Assembly (NCBI RefSeq): GCF_006874645.1
Contig: NZ_CP030082.1
Span: forward strand, 806,001-870,000
Reading direction: 5' to 3'
Source of the DNA: Bdellovibrio sp. ZAP7
Lineage (GTDB): Bacteria; Bdellovibrionota; Bdellovibrionia; Bdellovibrionales; Bdellovibrionaceae
Length of the DNA stretch: 64,000 nt
Positions 8,980 to 18,262 of this stretch are shown here, piece after piece. Under the pieces are notes generated by a model. That model was not told the origin of the DNA. It did not search any database and saw nothing but the letters and a program-made list of their open reading frames with translations. Position 1 is the first letter of the stretch. Each line of letters begins with the position of its first letter. The translations under genes were made by a program, and so were the position numbers.

Positions 8980-11103
8980 ATGGCGAAGCTATCTTCATTC
9001 ACCCTCCTCTCTAGAAAAACCAATACCGAGAGCCTTGATTTCAAAATCAGAAAACTGGATTTGATTTATCAAGAGCATCTTAAAGGTGCTTTTGCGATAT
9101 TGGGTAACGGGTTGGCGTTTCTGTGGGTGGCTTGGGATCTGGTTCCTCATCTGATTTTGGAAATATGGATGAGTGCGATGGTTACAACTGTGACCATTCG
9201 TATGATCTCGCTGTGGCAATGGAACAAAAAGAAACAGGCCGTAACGAATAGACGAGCCCTGCGCTTCTGGGAGTACTTGCTTTACTCCCAACTTTTGATT
9301 TCGGGCTTAGGCTGGGGAGCCGTGGGAGTCATGGCGGCTTCTACTACGGATATCTCTTTGCAGATTCTGGCGTCTTTAATTATCGCCTCTATGACCGCGG
9401 GTCCTTTGATCTACTACGTGTCTTCAAAAAAGGCGATGGCCTGTCTGACGGCACCGGCTTTGATAGGATGGAGCTTTGGTTATCTGCTGTTGTCAGAAGT
9501 GCCTCATCATCATCTTTTGGGTATTTTGATTTTGTTCTATTTGATTTTGCTGTCCTTTATCGGTCGCAATTTGAATCGCGCGATCTTGCGGATGATCTCT
9601 TTGGATTATCAGCTTAAGAAGAACGAGGAGCATCTGCGTATGGCGATGGCTTCCAGCAATGCCCTGTCTTGGGACTGGTATGTGGAATCGAATCATCTGG
9701 AATACAATGGAAATATTGAACTGTTTCCGGAAGGTCTGGAGCAGCTGCAGGATATTTTGAAAAAGCATTTCGTTACGCCAGGAGATCTGGATACAGAAAT
9801 TGAATGCCTGGATCAAAACTTACAATCTCGACATATCGCTATTAAAGGTAAAATTTCAAAAGATCCTAAAACGACCTATCGTATGACGGGAATCGCCTGG
9901 GATATCACGACGAAAAAGAACGAAGACCTGCTCCGCCGGGAACGTGATGTTCATGAAGCTGCCAATCGTGGGAAGTCGGTTTTGTTGGCGAACGCCAGCC
10001 ACGAGATTCGCACGCCGATTGCTTCGATCTTAGGTTATTCGGAAACGTTACTGGGGAGTCCGGCTTTGGATAAACAGAACCGCCAAGATGTGGAGGCGAT
10101 TCACCGTCAAGGTAAGTTCATGGTGACCTTGGTGAATGATCTTTTGGATCTTTCCAAAATTGAATCCAAGGGTTTGTATTTTCAATCGTGCTCGATGAAC
10201 CCGGCCTTGGAGTTGGAAGATTCCGTGGCGATGATCCGTTCGACGTTGGATAGTTCAAAACATAATTTAGAAATAAACTTTGAAACTCATTTCCCTGCGG
10301 TGATTTCTTCTGATCCGGTGCGCTTCCGTCAGGTGGTGATCAATCTTCTTTCCAATGCAGTCAAATACACTGAACAAGGGAATGTAAAGGTTCAGGCTCG
10401 TTTCTATTCCAATATCGAAGGAGAAGGATTCATCAGTCTGATGGTTTCCGATACTGGCATGGGCATGGACTATCATGTGCAACGACATCTGTTTGAGCCT
10501 TTCATGCGTGGAGAAAACCCCGAGGTTCAACGAGTGCCTGGTTCGGGGCTGGGATTGGCGCTAAGTCGCCAGCTGGCTCGTGGAATGGGCGGGGATTTGC
10601 GCCTGGTTCGCTCAATGTTGGGGGATGGGAGTACTTTTGAATTCGTACTGCCGGTTGGTAAGGCGTCAGAGCTAAAAATGGTCTCGCCCCATGAAGCTCG
10701 TTACGGAACTCGAGAGCAGATTCTGGTGCCCCAAGAAACGAATCATTTGAAAGATCGCGAGATTTTGGTGGTTGATGACTCGGATGATTTACGTGCCTTG
10801 ATGGCGCGATATCTGATGCGTGAAGGTGCCATTGTTGAAACCAGTGAAAATGGTCAAGCGGGTGTGGATCGGGCTTTAACTAAAAACTTTGATGTGATCT
10901 TAATGGATATCAAAATGCCGGTGATGGATGGTTATCAGGCGGCTGCGTTGCTGCGTGAAAAAGGATATGTCGGTTTGATTGTGGCCGTGACGGCTCAGGC
11001 GACGGCTGAGGGCAGAATGGATTCTCGAAGCAACGGGTTTGATGCGTATTTGAGCAAACCCGTTGATATCAATCTATTGAAGGACATTTTGATCCGAGCG
11101 TAG
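8980..11103 (+). CDS. Membrane hybrid sensor histidine kinase
   Basis: This 707-residue protein begins with about six hydrophobic segments (residues 35-205), then a linker or degenerate PAS-like region (210-310). The HisKA H-box is 'NASHEIRTPIASILGYSE' with phospho-acceptor His341. The HATPase domain has an N-box 'VVINLLSNAVKYTE', a G1 box 'VSDTGMGM' and a G2 box 'GSGLGLALSRQLARGMGG'. A C-terminal receiver domain (about 590-707) has the acidic pair in 'VVDDSDD', phospho-acceptor Asp643 in 'LMDIKMPVMDG' and Lys in 'LSKPVD'. No DNA-binding or effector gene is adjacent, so the target is unknown. The ribosome binding site is weak. Confidence 0.92.
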   Translation: MAKLSSFTLLSRKTNTESLDFKIRKLDLIYQEHLKGAFAILGNGLAFLWVAWDLVPHLILEIWMSAMVTTVTIRMISLWQWNKKKQAVTNRRALRFWEYLLYSQLLISGLGWGAVGVMAASTTDISLQILASLIIASMTAGPLIYYVSSKKAMACLTAPALIGWSFGYLLLSEVPHHHLLGILILFYLILLSFIGRNLNRAILRMISLDYQLKKNEEHLRMAMASSNALSWDWYVESNHLEYNGNIELFPEGLEQLQDILKKHFVTPGDLDTEIECLDQNLQSRHIAIKGKISKDPKTTYRMTGIAWDITTKKNEDLLRRERDVHEAANRGKSVLLANASHEIRTPIASILGYSETLLGSPALDKQNRQDVEAIHRQGKFMVTLVNDLLDLSKIESKGLYFQSCSMNPALELEDSVAMIRSTLDSSKHNLEINFETHFPAVISSDPVRFRQVVINLLSNAVKYTEQGNVKVQARFYSNIEGEGFISLMVSDTGMGMDYHVQRHLFEPFMRGENPEVQRVPGSGLGLALSRQLARGMGGDLRLVRSMLGDGSTFEFVLPVGKASELKMVSPHEARYGTREQILVPQETNHLKDREILVVDDSDDLRALMARYLMREGAIVETSENGQAGVDRALTKNFDVILMDIKMPVMDGYQAAALLREKGYVGLIVAVTAQATAEGRMDSRSNGFDAYLSKPVDINLLKDILIRA

Positions 11104-11136
11104 CTGGAGGCACTCCGACAATGTCGGAGTAGGTTC

Positions 11137-13107
11137 TTAAAACCCAAATTTCTTTTTCAAATCTTCGACAGCTTTTTGACCTTCTTTTTCAAGTTGCTTG
11201 CGCCCTTGGTTTTCTGCGTCTTTTTTCGCTGTTTCGACTTTCGCTTCGACTTGTTTTTTTTGCGCCTCTAACTGTTCTTGGGCTTTTTTGACTTCTTTGT
11301 CGAATTGGCCCTTCAACTGGTTGATTTGTGCTTCCACTTGCGCCTTTTGTTTGCCGATTTCCTGATCTACGTAAGCTTGAATTTTTTTACGAGCTTCTTC
11401 GACTTTGGCTTGGATCTGCTTTTCAAAACCTTTGGAAAGCTCTGGTCCCAAGTTCGAGTTGATCGAAAGGGGTATGTTCGGCAAATCGCCTTGACCTTTC
11501 GCAGTCAAAGTCACCACGGGAATTCCTGCAAAAACGGCTTTCAAAATTTCATCAGCAATTTGATTTGTCGATGAAACCGCGTAGTCGATTTTTGTGAATT
11601 TGTTGTCGAAGTCCACCGCGAGGTTTTTCAAACCCACCAGCGAACCTTGAATGCCCATAGCTCCATGAGCTTTGCTGAAGGCGATTTTAACTTCCGGACT
11701 GTTAACCAGGTCTTTGCCTTCGATGGCGTATTGATCAACTTTGAACTGATAGTCGATCACGGAATCGTCCTTGCGGTTATCGATAGAAAGCTTTAACAAA
11801 AATCCTAGAATATCCATCGCTGGGAAATCACCTGCCAATGTGGCGATCGTTGGACGGCCGACCAGGCGTTGGTTGGAAGTGATATCCAGGATTTCACCTT
11901 TAACGTTGCCAGAGTTCGGAGTCAGTCCTGCTTGAGAGCTGACAGCCGTTCGTTTCACCCAGAACATCGGGTAGGAATTAGGACGCCCAAACTCGTACGT
12001 AATTCCTTTTTCACGAGGATGCGGTTGAATGGCAACTTCTTCCTCTTCGGATTTGGCTTGGCCTTTTTTCAAATACTTTGGTGGAATGTATTTTTCGGCC
12101 AAGGCTTTATAGCGGAAGAACTTTGCCTTATATGGCTCCAGATAGCGAATAAAGACAGCCATCGTAAGAGCTTTCGCATCCACTTGAGGAATGCGGAAGT
12201 GTTGTTCCAGGGACTTGACGTCGACCTTCACCTGCTTTTCAATTTCGCCGTACTGAGTTTGCAAAGCTTTTAGATCGTTATTCAAATCATTGCTGACGGT
12301 TTGGATCTGTTTATATTTGCCATCAGCATCTTTGTAAACGGCGTCTAACTGTTGTAAGGCCGTTTGCAATTCCTGAGGGTTTTTAAAATCTTTATACTGG
12401 ATCTTGTTCAGGCGATCACCCAAGGATTGAATTTCTTTTCCTTGTGGCAGTGTTTTTAAACGCTCGTCCCAGACTTTTTGTTTTGTATTCAAGTCTTGCT
12501 GGAACTTTTCGATCATCGCTTTGCTTGGCAGTGAAGACTGCAGCTGTTGCAATTGGGCATTCGGATCGGCTCCACCGAGCATATTAATCACATCGCCCAA
12601 AACATTTTCGCCATAGCGATCTTGCAATTCTTTTTCGGCTTGGGATTTTAGTTTGCCGCCTTCAGCTGCGAGCATGCCTGGTTCATTTGAGATCGGCGGC
12701 GGAGGAGCGACTTTACCCGGGTAAGCTCTTTTCACACCGAATTCGATTTGTTCGACAACAGCTTCGTTGATCACGAACTTCACACGAAGAAGTGCGTCCC
12801 ACAACATGCCGAAACGGATTTCGCCGATTTTAATAGAATCGTGAGTTGGTTTTTCTGCGTCAGTCAGTTCGATGCCTTTGATGCTGATATCGGCGTTAAA
12901 AAAGCTGGTCTTTAAATCAGCGATATTAACTTCGGCGCCCAGGGCTTTGTAACCGCCCCATTCCATAGCTCGGCGCAAGTGTCCGTCAAAGAAGAAATGG
13001 AAATAAAGTCCGATCAACAAACAGATAACAACGAAAGGAACCAGGGCACCCCAGCGAATGATGCCTTTTTTCTTTTTTACTTCGGGATTTTTTTGAATGT
13101 TTGCCAT
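11137..13107 (-). CDS. TIGR03545-like membrane-anchored protein
   Basis: This 656-residue protein has one transmembrane segment (about residues 17-37) and a large extracytoplasmic part. The region just after the anchor ('GGYKALGAEVNIADLKTSFF') resembles AsmA/DUF748-type repeats that begin inner-membrane-anchored lipid-transfer-like proteins. Two stretches are predicted coiled coil: residues about 180-290 (Gln/Leu/Lys) and 545-656 (Lys/Glu/Gln/Ala). Length, layout and pairing with the following gene fit the uncharacterised TIGR03545 family as I remember it, though I could not test this. It lies 11 bases downstream of the TIGR03546-like gene on the same strand, and the two probably form one operon. 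Confidence 0.65.
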   Translation of the reverse strand: MANIQKNPEVKKKKGIIRWGALVPFVVICLLIGLYFHFFFDGHLRRAMEWGGYKALGAEVNIADLKTSFFNADISIKGIELTDAEKPTHDSIKIGEIRFGMLWDALLRVKFVINEAVVEQIEFGVKRAYPGKVAPPPPISNEPGMLAAEGGKLKSQAEKELQDRYGENVLGDVINMLGGADPNAQLQQLQSSLPSKAMIEKFQQDLNTKQKVWDERLKTLPQGKEIQSLGDRLNKIQYKDFKNPQELQTALQQLDAVYKDADGKYKQIQTVSNDLNNDLKALQTQYGEIEKQVKVDVKSLEQHFRIPQVDAKALTMAVFIRYLEPYKAKFFRYKALAEKYIPPKYLKKGQAKSEEEEVAIQPHPREKGITYEFGRPNSYPMFWVKRTAVSSQAGLTPNSGNVKGEILDITSNQRLVGRPTIATLAGDFPAMDILGFLLKLSIDNRKDDSVIDYQFKVDQYAIEGKDLVNSPEVKIAFSKAHGAMGIQGSLVGLKNLAVDFDNKFTKIDYAVSSTNQIADEILKAVFAGIPVVTLTAKGQGDLPNIPLSINSNLGPELSKGFEKQIQAKVEEARKKIQAYVDQEIGKQKAQVEAQINQLKGQFDKEVKKAQEQLEAQKKQVEAKVETAKKDAENQGRKQLEKEGQKAVEDLKKKFGF

Positions 13108-13118
13108 GATGCTAATTC

Positions 13119-13646
13119 CTATCGGCCGTAAAGATCGTTGTATTTGCTATACCAGTCGTAAAACTTTGTGGCTTTGAGTGCCTTCCAGACTTTGGTGTCT
13201 CGGATGCGCGCAACGACTGTCGCGCGGTATGCCAGGATCAAAGATTTAAAGCCATAGTAGGCGAATGGAAATAAAATCACCGATACAATCATGGAGCCCA
13301 TAATGATGCTGTTGTTAAAGCGAGTCATCGGGACGAAGGGCATGTTGTACATGCTGACAAACAAAGGGCGCAGGCTTTCCATTTCCAAAACCGCTTTGCC
13401 CAAGTGATGTGCCGGGGTGTCGAAAAGAAATGCTACGAATTTAAAAAAGAATGCAGAAAGAAAAGCGGCTCCCAGTTGCACTCTGAATACAAACACGATC
13501 AACAAAACGATCGCTGTTTGAATTGAGAAGAAAGGCGCGAACCCCAGGAGCAGTCCCAGTGCCAGTCCGAATGCTAATGGCATTGTGTCGGTGTCGGAAT
13601 TCAGCAGTTTAATGAAATTGTAGAGCTGTTTTAATAGCAATGTCAT
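13119..13646 (-). CDS. TIGR03546-like multi-spanning membrane protein
   Basis: This 175-residue protein has about three to four hydrophobic segments. The stretch 'PLAFGLALGLLLGFAPFFS' recalls DUF2062-like membrane proteins and the TIGR03546 family. I chose ATG 13646 ('MTLLLKQLYNF') because GAGGATAT lies 5-8 bases upstream. The longer reading to 13715 adds an Arg-rich segment without a ribosome binding site. It is the first gene of a two-gene minus-strand unit with the TIGR03545-like protein, and diverges from the HAD phosphatase gene by about 70 bases. The function of the pair is unknown. Confidence 0.65.
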   Translation of the reverse strand: MTLLLKQLYNFIKLLNSDTDTMPLAFGLALGLLLGFAPFFSIQTAIVLLIVFVFRVQLGAAFLSAFFFKFVAFLFDTPAHHLGKAVLEMESLRPLFVSMYNMPFVPMTRFNNSIIMGSMIVSVILFPFAYYGFKSLILAYRATVVARIRDTKVWKALKATKFYDWYSKYNDLYGR

Positions 13647-13715
13647 AGATATCCTCGCGATGGAAGGTCGAATTCGAAACTCTTTAAAGTTTATGACAAA
13701 AATGCGTGGCGGCAA

Positions 13716-14747
13716 GTGAAAAGCGAGGACAGTACAGGGGGATTGTCGTATGTTTTTAGGTATATGAAATCATGGGCTCAGTTAGTTGCAGATACAGTTC
13801 GAATGGGTGGGGTTTTGGTGTTTATCAAGGACCAGGCGCCGCAGGATTTCCAACAGTGGTTAGAGCCCTTGTCGCAGTCTTTCGCTATGAAGATTCCGTT
13901 CACTGTTCGTAACAAAAGTGATTTTGTGAGCGGCCGCTATCAAACGGGCATCCATGATTTGATTTTCTTTTTTGAAGGGCAAGAGGCGGTGCTTGCAGGG
14001 CTTGATGCCCATGTGCAAGGACAACGCGTCTGGATTGCTCCCGGAAATACCTCTCCGGCAACAGTGGATTATCTGTGGACCACTGAAGACGTTTCAGCGT
14101 GGGTGGCATTCTGGAGCAGTCTCGTGCCGCAATTTGATTCGCTGATTGAAAACTGGAACAGTCCCGAGATGGATCACGCTCCGTGCTTGTTTTTAGATCG
14201 CGACGATGTCGTGGTTAAAAACGTTCCCTATAATAAAGATCCTCATCAGGTCGAATTGATTCCCGAAGTGGTGGAGCTGATTCATAAAGCTCATGCTGAA
14301 GGCTATTGGGTGGCTTTGGTCACCAATCAATCGGGAATTGGTCGTGGCAGAATTTCGTGGCAGGAGTATAAGCAAGTACATCAACGTATGCTGAAGCTGC
14401 TGGCGAATGAAGGCGCCTGGATCGACGAATGTGTTTGGTCTTCATATATTGAAAATGAATCCGTACCTGAGGGACGCTTGCTTGCCGGTTTAAGAAAACC
14501 ACGTGTGGGGATGTTTCAGATGGTGAAGGATAAATTGAAAATCGATATGAAGAATTCCATCATGGTCGGTGACAGTGCGACGGATTTGATGGCTGCTTAT
14601 TCCGCGGGAATTGGCTCTTGTTATTTATTTAGATCAGAGAAGTTGGACAAAGAACGCGAAACTCTTGAAAAGTTCCGCGCAGAAAATTCTAAATTTTCGT
14701 ATCAAGCCATATCAGCGGCAGCTGACATATCATTTGGGCGTTTATAG
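13716..14747 (+). CDS. GmhB/HisB-type HAD phosphatase with extra N-terminal domain
   Basis: The C-terminal half (about residues 155-320) is a HAD-IIIA phosphatase. Motif I is 'LFLDRDDVV' with the DxD pair, motif II 'LVTNQSGIGRG', motif III 'RKPRVGMF' and motif IV 'MVGDSATDLMAAYSAG'. GmhB and HisB-N enzymes dephosphorylate heptose bisphosphate or histidinol phosphate. Here the Cys-rich zinc loop usual just before 'RKP' is absent, and motif I has Asp-Asp where GmhB usually has Asp-Gly. Residues 1-150 form an unrecognised domain. The start is uncertain: GTG 13716 is the longest, ATG 13764 is also possible. Its last 46 bases overlap the convergent flippase-like gene. Neighbouring ManC suggests a sugar pathway. 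Confidence 0.75.
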   Translation: MKSEDSTGGLSYVFRYMKSWAQLVADTVRMGGVLVFIKDQAPQDFQQWLEPLSQSFAMKIPFTVRNKSDFVSGRYQTGIHDLIFFFEGQEAVLAGLDAHVQGQRVWIAPGNTSPATVDYLWTTEDVSAWVAFWSSLVPQFDSLIENWNSPEMDHAPCLFLDRDDVVVKNVPYNKDPHQVELIPEVVELIHKAHAEGYWVALVTNQSGIGRGRISWQEYKQVHQRMLKLLANEGAWIDECVWSSYIENESVPEGRLLAGLRKPRVGMFQMVKDKLKIDMKNSIMVGDSATDLMAAYSAGIGSCYLFRSEKLDKERETLEKFRAENSKFSYQAISAAADISFGRL

Positions 14748-15697
14748 CGCATGTAAAAGAAGGCTCCAGAAAGGCTTACCACGAACGAGCACACCTGAAA
14801 GGCTGTGATTGTGGTGGGGCCGACTTCACTGGAGTGACCTGTGTAGATGTTAAATAGGAAATAAAATGCCGCTTGACCCACTCCCACGCCAGCAGGGGAG
14901 ATGGGGATCGCTGTGGCCATAAAGCCCAGTGGTGCGACTAAGAAATATGTTTTTGCCGGAATGTCTGTGTATCCAGAGACAACGCCTACCATGTACAAAA
15001 ACAGAATCGCAGTCGATTGGGCAATCAAGCTGATGCCGATGACCTGTGCGATACGCGGAATGCTGTTGCCGTACAGGTGCAGACTTTCATAGATCTTCAT
15101 AAATTTTTCAGCTAACGGAAGTTTATTGATCACGCGTTTTAAGATCTGCGTTTTGTAAATTTTCGACGAGAAAATCAAACTCAACGCCACAGTGAAAACG
15201 ACGAACAGGGCGATGATAAAATAAAATAAAGTCATCAGTGTTGCCACATGGCTTACGTGGCTGAAGTCGTAAATCATTACAGCCAATGCCAAAAAGATCA
15301 TAGCGTAAAGTCCCAGGACTCGGTCCATCAAAACGCTGGTGGCGGCGACGACTTTAGTGCCTGGGAATTCGCGGGTGAAGTAGTATGCTTTGATGACGTC
15401 GCCACCCACTCCGCCGGGCATCGCAAAGTTAAAGAACTGGCCGATCAATGTCAGTTTGAATGAGGACCAAACTTTGGCAGGAATTCCTTGGGATTTAACC
15501 AGGACGCGCCAGCGTTCACTTGCCAAAAAGAAATTTAGAACTGTGATGGTAACGGCTAACAAAAGGATACCGGGTGTAAGAAGATTGCGAAGGGCAGAAA
15601 AGTTCAGTTTTCCTGATTGAACTAACCAGTAGATAATTCCCACCGCAAAGATGATCTTAAGCAATTGAACCGCAATCTTTTTTGTCTTTTTAACCAT
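14702..15697 (-). CDS. Flippase-like (LPG_synthase_TM / UPF0104) membrane protein
   Basis: This 331-residue integral membrane protein has about eight hydrophobic segments. Family features include 'LASERWRVLVKSQGI' after TM2, 'FFNFAMPGGVGGDVIKAYYF', 'TSVLMDRVLGLYAM' and 'PISPAGVGVGQAAFYFLF', which match the lysylphosphatidylglycerol synthase TM / glycosyltransferase-2-associated family. Members move or modify lipid-linked substrates at the inner membrane, often beside sugar genes. Here the neighbours are a HAD sugar phosphatase and ManC. The final 46 bases overlap the HAD gene on the opposite strand, so both coding ends are constrained. Confidence 0.85.
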   Translation of the reverse strand: MVKKTKKIAVQLLKIIFAVGIIYWLVQSGKLNFSALRNLLTPGILLLAVTITVLNFFLASERWRVLVKSQGIPAKVWSSFKLTLIGQFFNFAMPGGVGGDVIKAYYFTREFPGTKVVAATSVLMDRVLGLYAMIFLALAVMIYDFSHVSHVATLMTLFYFIIALFVVFTVALSLIFSSKIYKTQILKRVINKLPLAEKFMKIYESLHLYGNSIPRIAQVIGISLIAQSTAILFLYMVGVVSGYTDIPAKTYFLVAPLGFMATAIPISPAGVGVGQAAFYFLFNIYTGHSSEVGPTTITAFQVCSFVVSLSGAFFYMRYKRPNDMSAAADMA

Positions 15698-15835
15698 GAG
15701 TCATTCTTACTTTAAAACCCGCTCAAACTCTACCTGGAGATAGAAGAAGTTTTGACCTGCCGAGCCAAATGTGTGCTTGAAAATACCCAGTTTAGGGAGG
15801 CGGTGCTAGGATAGCTTCCTGACCTGGAGGATAGT

Positions 15836-17212
15836 GTGATTCCTGTAGTATTATCGGGTGGTAGCGGCACAAGATTGTGGCCGGTTTCGCGCCAACACAT
15901 GCCAAAGCAATTCTGTACAATTTTTGAAAAGCCATTGCAGACAATGACTTTAGAGAGATGTCATAAAATGGGCTCTCCCTGGATTGTGACCTCCAAGGCT
16001 TTGCAATCTCTGACAGAAATTAATCTAAAAGATAGTCAGATGAATGACGTTCAGGCGATCTATGAGCCCTATGGTAAAAACACGGCTCCAGCGATTGCGG
16101 TCCTTTGCAAACTTTTAGATCTTAAAGGTTTGGCTAAGGAGATCGTCGGCATTTTCCCTTCGGATCATTTGATTTCCAAAGAACAGGCGTTCTTGAACGT
16201 TGTTAAGTTTGCAACGTCAGTTGCGGAAACTAACAAAGTTGTTACTTTAGGAATTACGCCTTCCTATCCGGAGACGGGTTATGGCTATATTCAAACCAAG
16301 GCTGTGAGCCTGGCTGAGTCCAATGGCTTCAAAGCATATTCAGTTGTTAAGTTTCACGAAAAACCTGCACTTGAAAAAGCGAAGGAGTTTTTGGCCCAAG
16401 GAAGCTTTAGTTGGAATGCGGGAATCTTTGTTTTCAAAGTTTCTCATATGATTTCTTTGTTCGAAAAACATCAACCTGAATTGTGGGCTTCGGTGTCTGC
16501 GTTGAAGGCTGACGCTTCTAACTTGGATGACATTTATTCCAAAGTTCAAAGCATCTCTATCGACTATGCGATCATGGAAAAATTAGGCAGTGAAGAGCTT
16601 GCTTGTATTCCATCCGAGTTTGGCTGGAGTGATGTGGGTTCTTGGGATGCTGTGGCCACTTTGCAAAAGGGTCAGGATGTTTTGAATGTCAAAGGGCAGG
16701 ATAACTTTGTCTTCGGTGATTCCGGTAAACACTACTCCACAGTTGGTATTGATGACGTGATTATTGTGGACACAAAAGACGCCTTGATGTTGGTTAAAAA
16801 AGGTCATTCTCAGGATGTTCGCTATGTAGTTGAAGGTTTGGCACAGCAAAAATCTTCGTTGGTGAAAGATCACGTTTATGAATATCGCCCTTGGGGATAT
16901 TTTGAAATTCTAAAAGACACAGATGCCTTCAAATCCAAAGTGATTCGCGTGAATCCGCACTCGCAACTTTCTTATCAAAGTCACGCCAAGCGCGAAGAGC
17001 ATTGGACGATCACTCGCGGAAGCGGTGAAGTGGTTTTGAACGATGAGGTGATTCCAGTGAAAGCAGGATCTCATGTCCACATTCCATTGGGTGCAAAACA
17101 TCGCATGCGTAATACTTCGGACGAGATGTTGGAATTCGTGGAAGTTCAGCTGGGATCGTATTTTGGCGAAGACGATATTGTTCGCTATCAGGATGATTAT
17201 CAAAGAAAGTGA
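15836..17212 (+). CDS. manC: Mannose-1-phosphate guanylyltransferase / mannose-6-phosphate isomerase
   Basis: This 458-residue type II bifunctional enzyme makes GDP-mannose. The N-terminal nucleotidyltransferase domain opens with 'VVLSGGSGTRLWPVSR' (residues 4-19), has 'GIFPSDHLI', 'GYGYIQ' and 'FHEKPALEKA', and 'FSWNAGIFVF'. The C-terminal cupin (from about residue 345) has 'YRPWGYFEIL', 'LSYQSHAKREEHW' and 'HVHIPLGAKHRM', the type II phosphomannose isomerase signature. The GTG start has a GGAGG site 8 bases before it. It would feed mannose- or fucose-containing surface polysaccharides, and fits with the sugar phosphatase and flippase-like genes beside it. Confidence 0.95.
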   Translation: MIPVVLSGGSGTRLWPVSRQHMPKQFCTIFEKPLQTMTLERCHKMGSPWIVTSKALQSLTEINLKDSQMNDVQAIYEPYGKNTAPAIAVLCKLLDLKGLAKEIVGIFPSDHLISKEQAFLNVVKFATSVAETNKVVTLGITPSYPETGYGYIQTKAVSLAESNGFKAYSVVKFHEKPALEKAKEFLAQGSFSWNAGIFVFKVSHMISLFEKHQPELWASVSALKADASNLDDIYSKVQSISIDYAIMEKLGSEELACIPSEFGWSDVGSWDAVATLQKGQDVLNVKGQDNFVFGDSGKHYSTVGIDDVIIVDTKDALMLVKKGHSQDVRYVVEGLAQQKSSLVKDHVYEYRPWGYFEILKDTDAFKSKVIRVNPHSQLSYQSHAKREEHWTITRGSGEVVLNDEVIPVKAGSHVHIPLGAKHRMRNTSDEMLEFVEVQLGSYFGEDDIVRYQDDYQRK

Positions 17213-17262
17213 CATTGAAAAACGAATCTGCTGAGATTTCGTTTATAAGAAAAGGAGTTTTT

Positions 17263-17517
17263 ATGAAAATGATTCTAGCGTCTTTGGTTTTGTTGGGTGC
17301 TTCTTACAGTTTCGCTGCAAAAACTTACCAAGTAACTGGTCCGGTATTGGAAGTCACTGATTCCAAAATCGTCGTCGAAAAAGGCAAAGACAAATGGGAA
17401 ATTGAAAGAACAGCAGCAACGAAAGTGACTGGCGATTTGAAAGTGGGCGAGAAAGTGACTATCGAGTACACAATGTCCGCAGCAAACGTTGATGTGAAAG
17501 CTCCGAAAAAGAAATAA
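17263..17517 (+). CDS. Small exported protein, beta-rich
   Basis: The product is 84 residues, with a signal peptide ending near 'SYSFAA' (residue 18). The mature part (about 66 residues) is rich in Val/Lys/Thr and reads as short alternating strands ('TYQVTGPVLEVTDSKIVVEK', 'KVGEKVTIEYTM'), the look of a DUF5666-like or OB-type small barrel. I chose ATG 17263 for its AAGGAG site at 7 bases. An upstream in-frame start at 17209 would overlap manC by 4 bases but would hide the signal peptide. An intrinsic terminator follows. Function unknown. Confidence 0.75.
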   Translation: MKMILASLVLLGASYSFAAKTYQVTGPVLEVTDSKIVVEKGKDKWEIERTAATKVTGDLKVGEKVTIEYTMSAANVDVKAPKKK

Positions 17518-17544
17518 TCTCTTTACATATATAGAGATAAATTG

Positions 17545-17574
17545 AAGGATCGCGGTCAAAGGCGATCCTTTTTT
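17545..17574 (+). terminator. Intrinsic terminator
   Basis: AAGGATCGC (17545-17553) pairs with GCGATCCTT (17562-17570) around an 8-base loop, followed by a T-rich tract. It ends the manC/small-protein transcript. Confidence 0.88.
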
Positions 17575-17674
17575 ATTTTCCGATGGCTTAAATGTAATTG
17601 AGCTTTCAGGATTGCCATTTGATCGAATGCTTCTGTCCCATTAAGTTCCACATGCTAAAACACAAGGGGAGCTT

Positions 17675-18262
17675 ATGGTGCGGACTTATGAGCGTGCAAA
17701 ATTATTTGCGATATCTGTCTTTATCGCCTTTCACTTAATGTTAATTTTAACAGCTTCTTTTCCGGATCGCAGTGAGCTGGGGCGTCTGATTCTGCGAACC
17801 TTCGGCGACTACTTTGACTTCGTTGGACTGGAGCAGCCTTGGAGTATGTTCGCTCCGAATCCCATGTCTTTAAATTCATATGTCGAAGCGGAAATTCATT
17901 TTACTGATGGCAGTAAAGAAAAGTGGTCTTTGCCCCGCCCCACGCAAATGAATGGCGCGGATAAAGTGATCGGCGGCGACCGCTATCGCAAATTCACTCA
18001 AGAGTATTTGATGCCGGAAAAAAACGAAGAGATCTGGTTTGATGTCGCTCGCTATGTGACTCGTCACGTGAACAAGATCGAGGCGACAGGGCGCAAACGT
18101 GAGATCGAGAAGCTGCAATTCTTCCGCTATTACAACTATGTTGAAGACCCACGGAAATTCTTTGTTCGCCACGGTGAAAAAGCGGGCGAATACAAAAAAG
18201 AAAGCGTGTTCTATTTCTATCCAGCAAAAAAGGGAAAATATGAAGTCAGCAACAATAATTAA
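17675..18262 (+). CDS. Membrane-anchored partner of HTTM protein
   Basis: This 195-residue protein has one N-terminal hydrophobic segment (about residues 10-30) and an extracytoplasmic domain. The phrase 'QPWSMFAPNP' near residue 54 is notable: Trp-x-Met-Phe-Ala-Pro occurs in proteins encoded next to HTTM genes (DUF5819-type, by recollection). The rest is rich in aromatic and charged residues ('FDVARYVTRHVNK', 'QFFRYYNYVED'). An AGGGGAG site precedes ATG 17675. Its end overlaps the HTTM gene start by 23 bases, so the two are coupled. It may act with the HTTM protein in an envelope redox or carboxylase-like reaction. Function unproved. Confidence 0.6.
   Translation: MVRTYERAKLFAISVFIAFHLMLILTASFPDRSELGRLILRTFGDYFDFVGLEQPWSMFAPNPMSLNSYVEAEIHFTDGSKEKWSLPRPTQMNGADKVIGGDRYRKFTQEYLMPEKNEEIWFDVARYVTRHVNKIEATGRKREIEKLQFFRYYNYVEDPRKFFVRHGEKAGEYKKESVFYFYPAKKGKYEVSNNN

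Noticed and set aside
13647..13715. Longer start of the TIGR03546-like protein
   Set aside because: The upstream codons lack a ribosome binding site, whereas GAGGATAT precedes the internal ATG.
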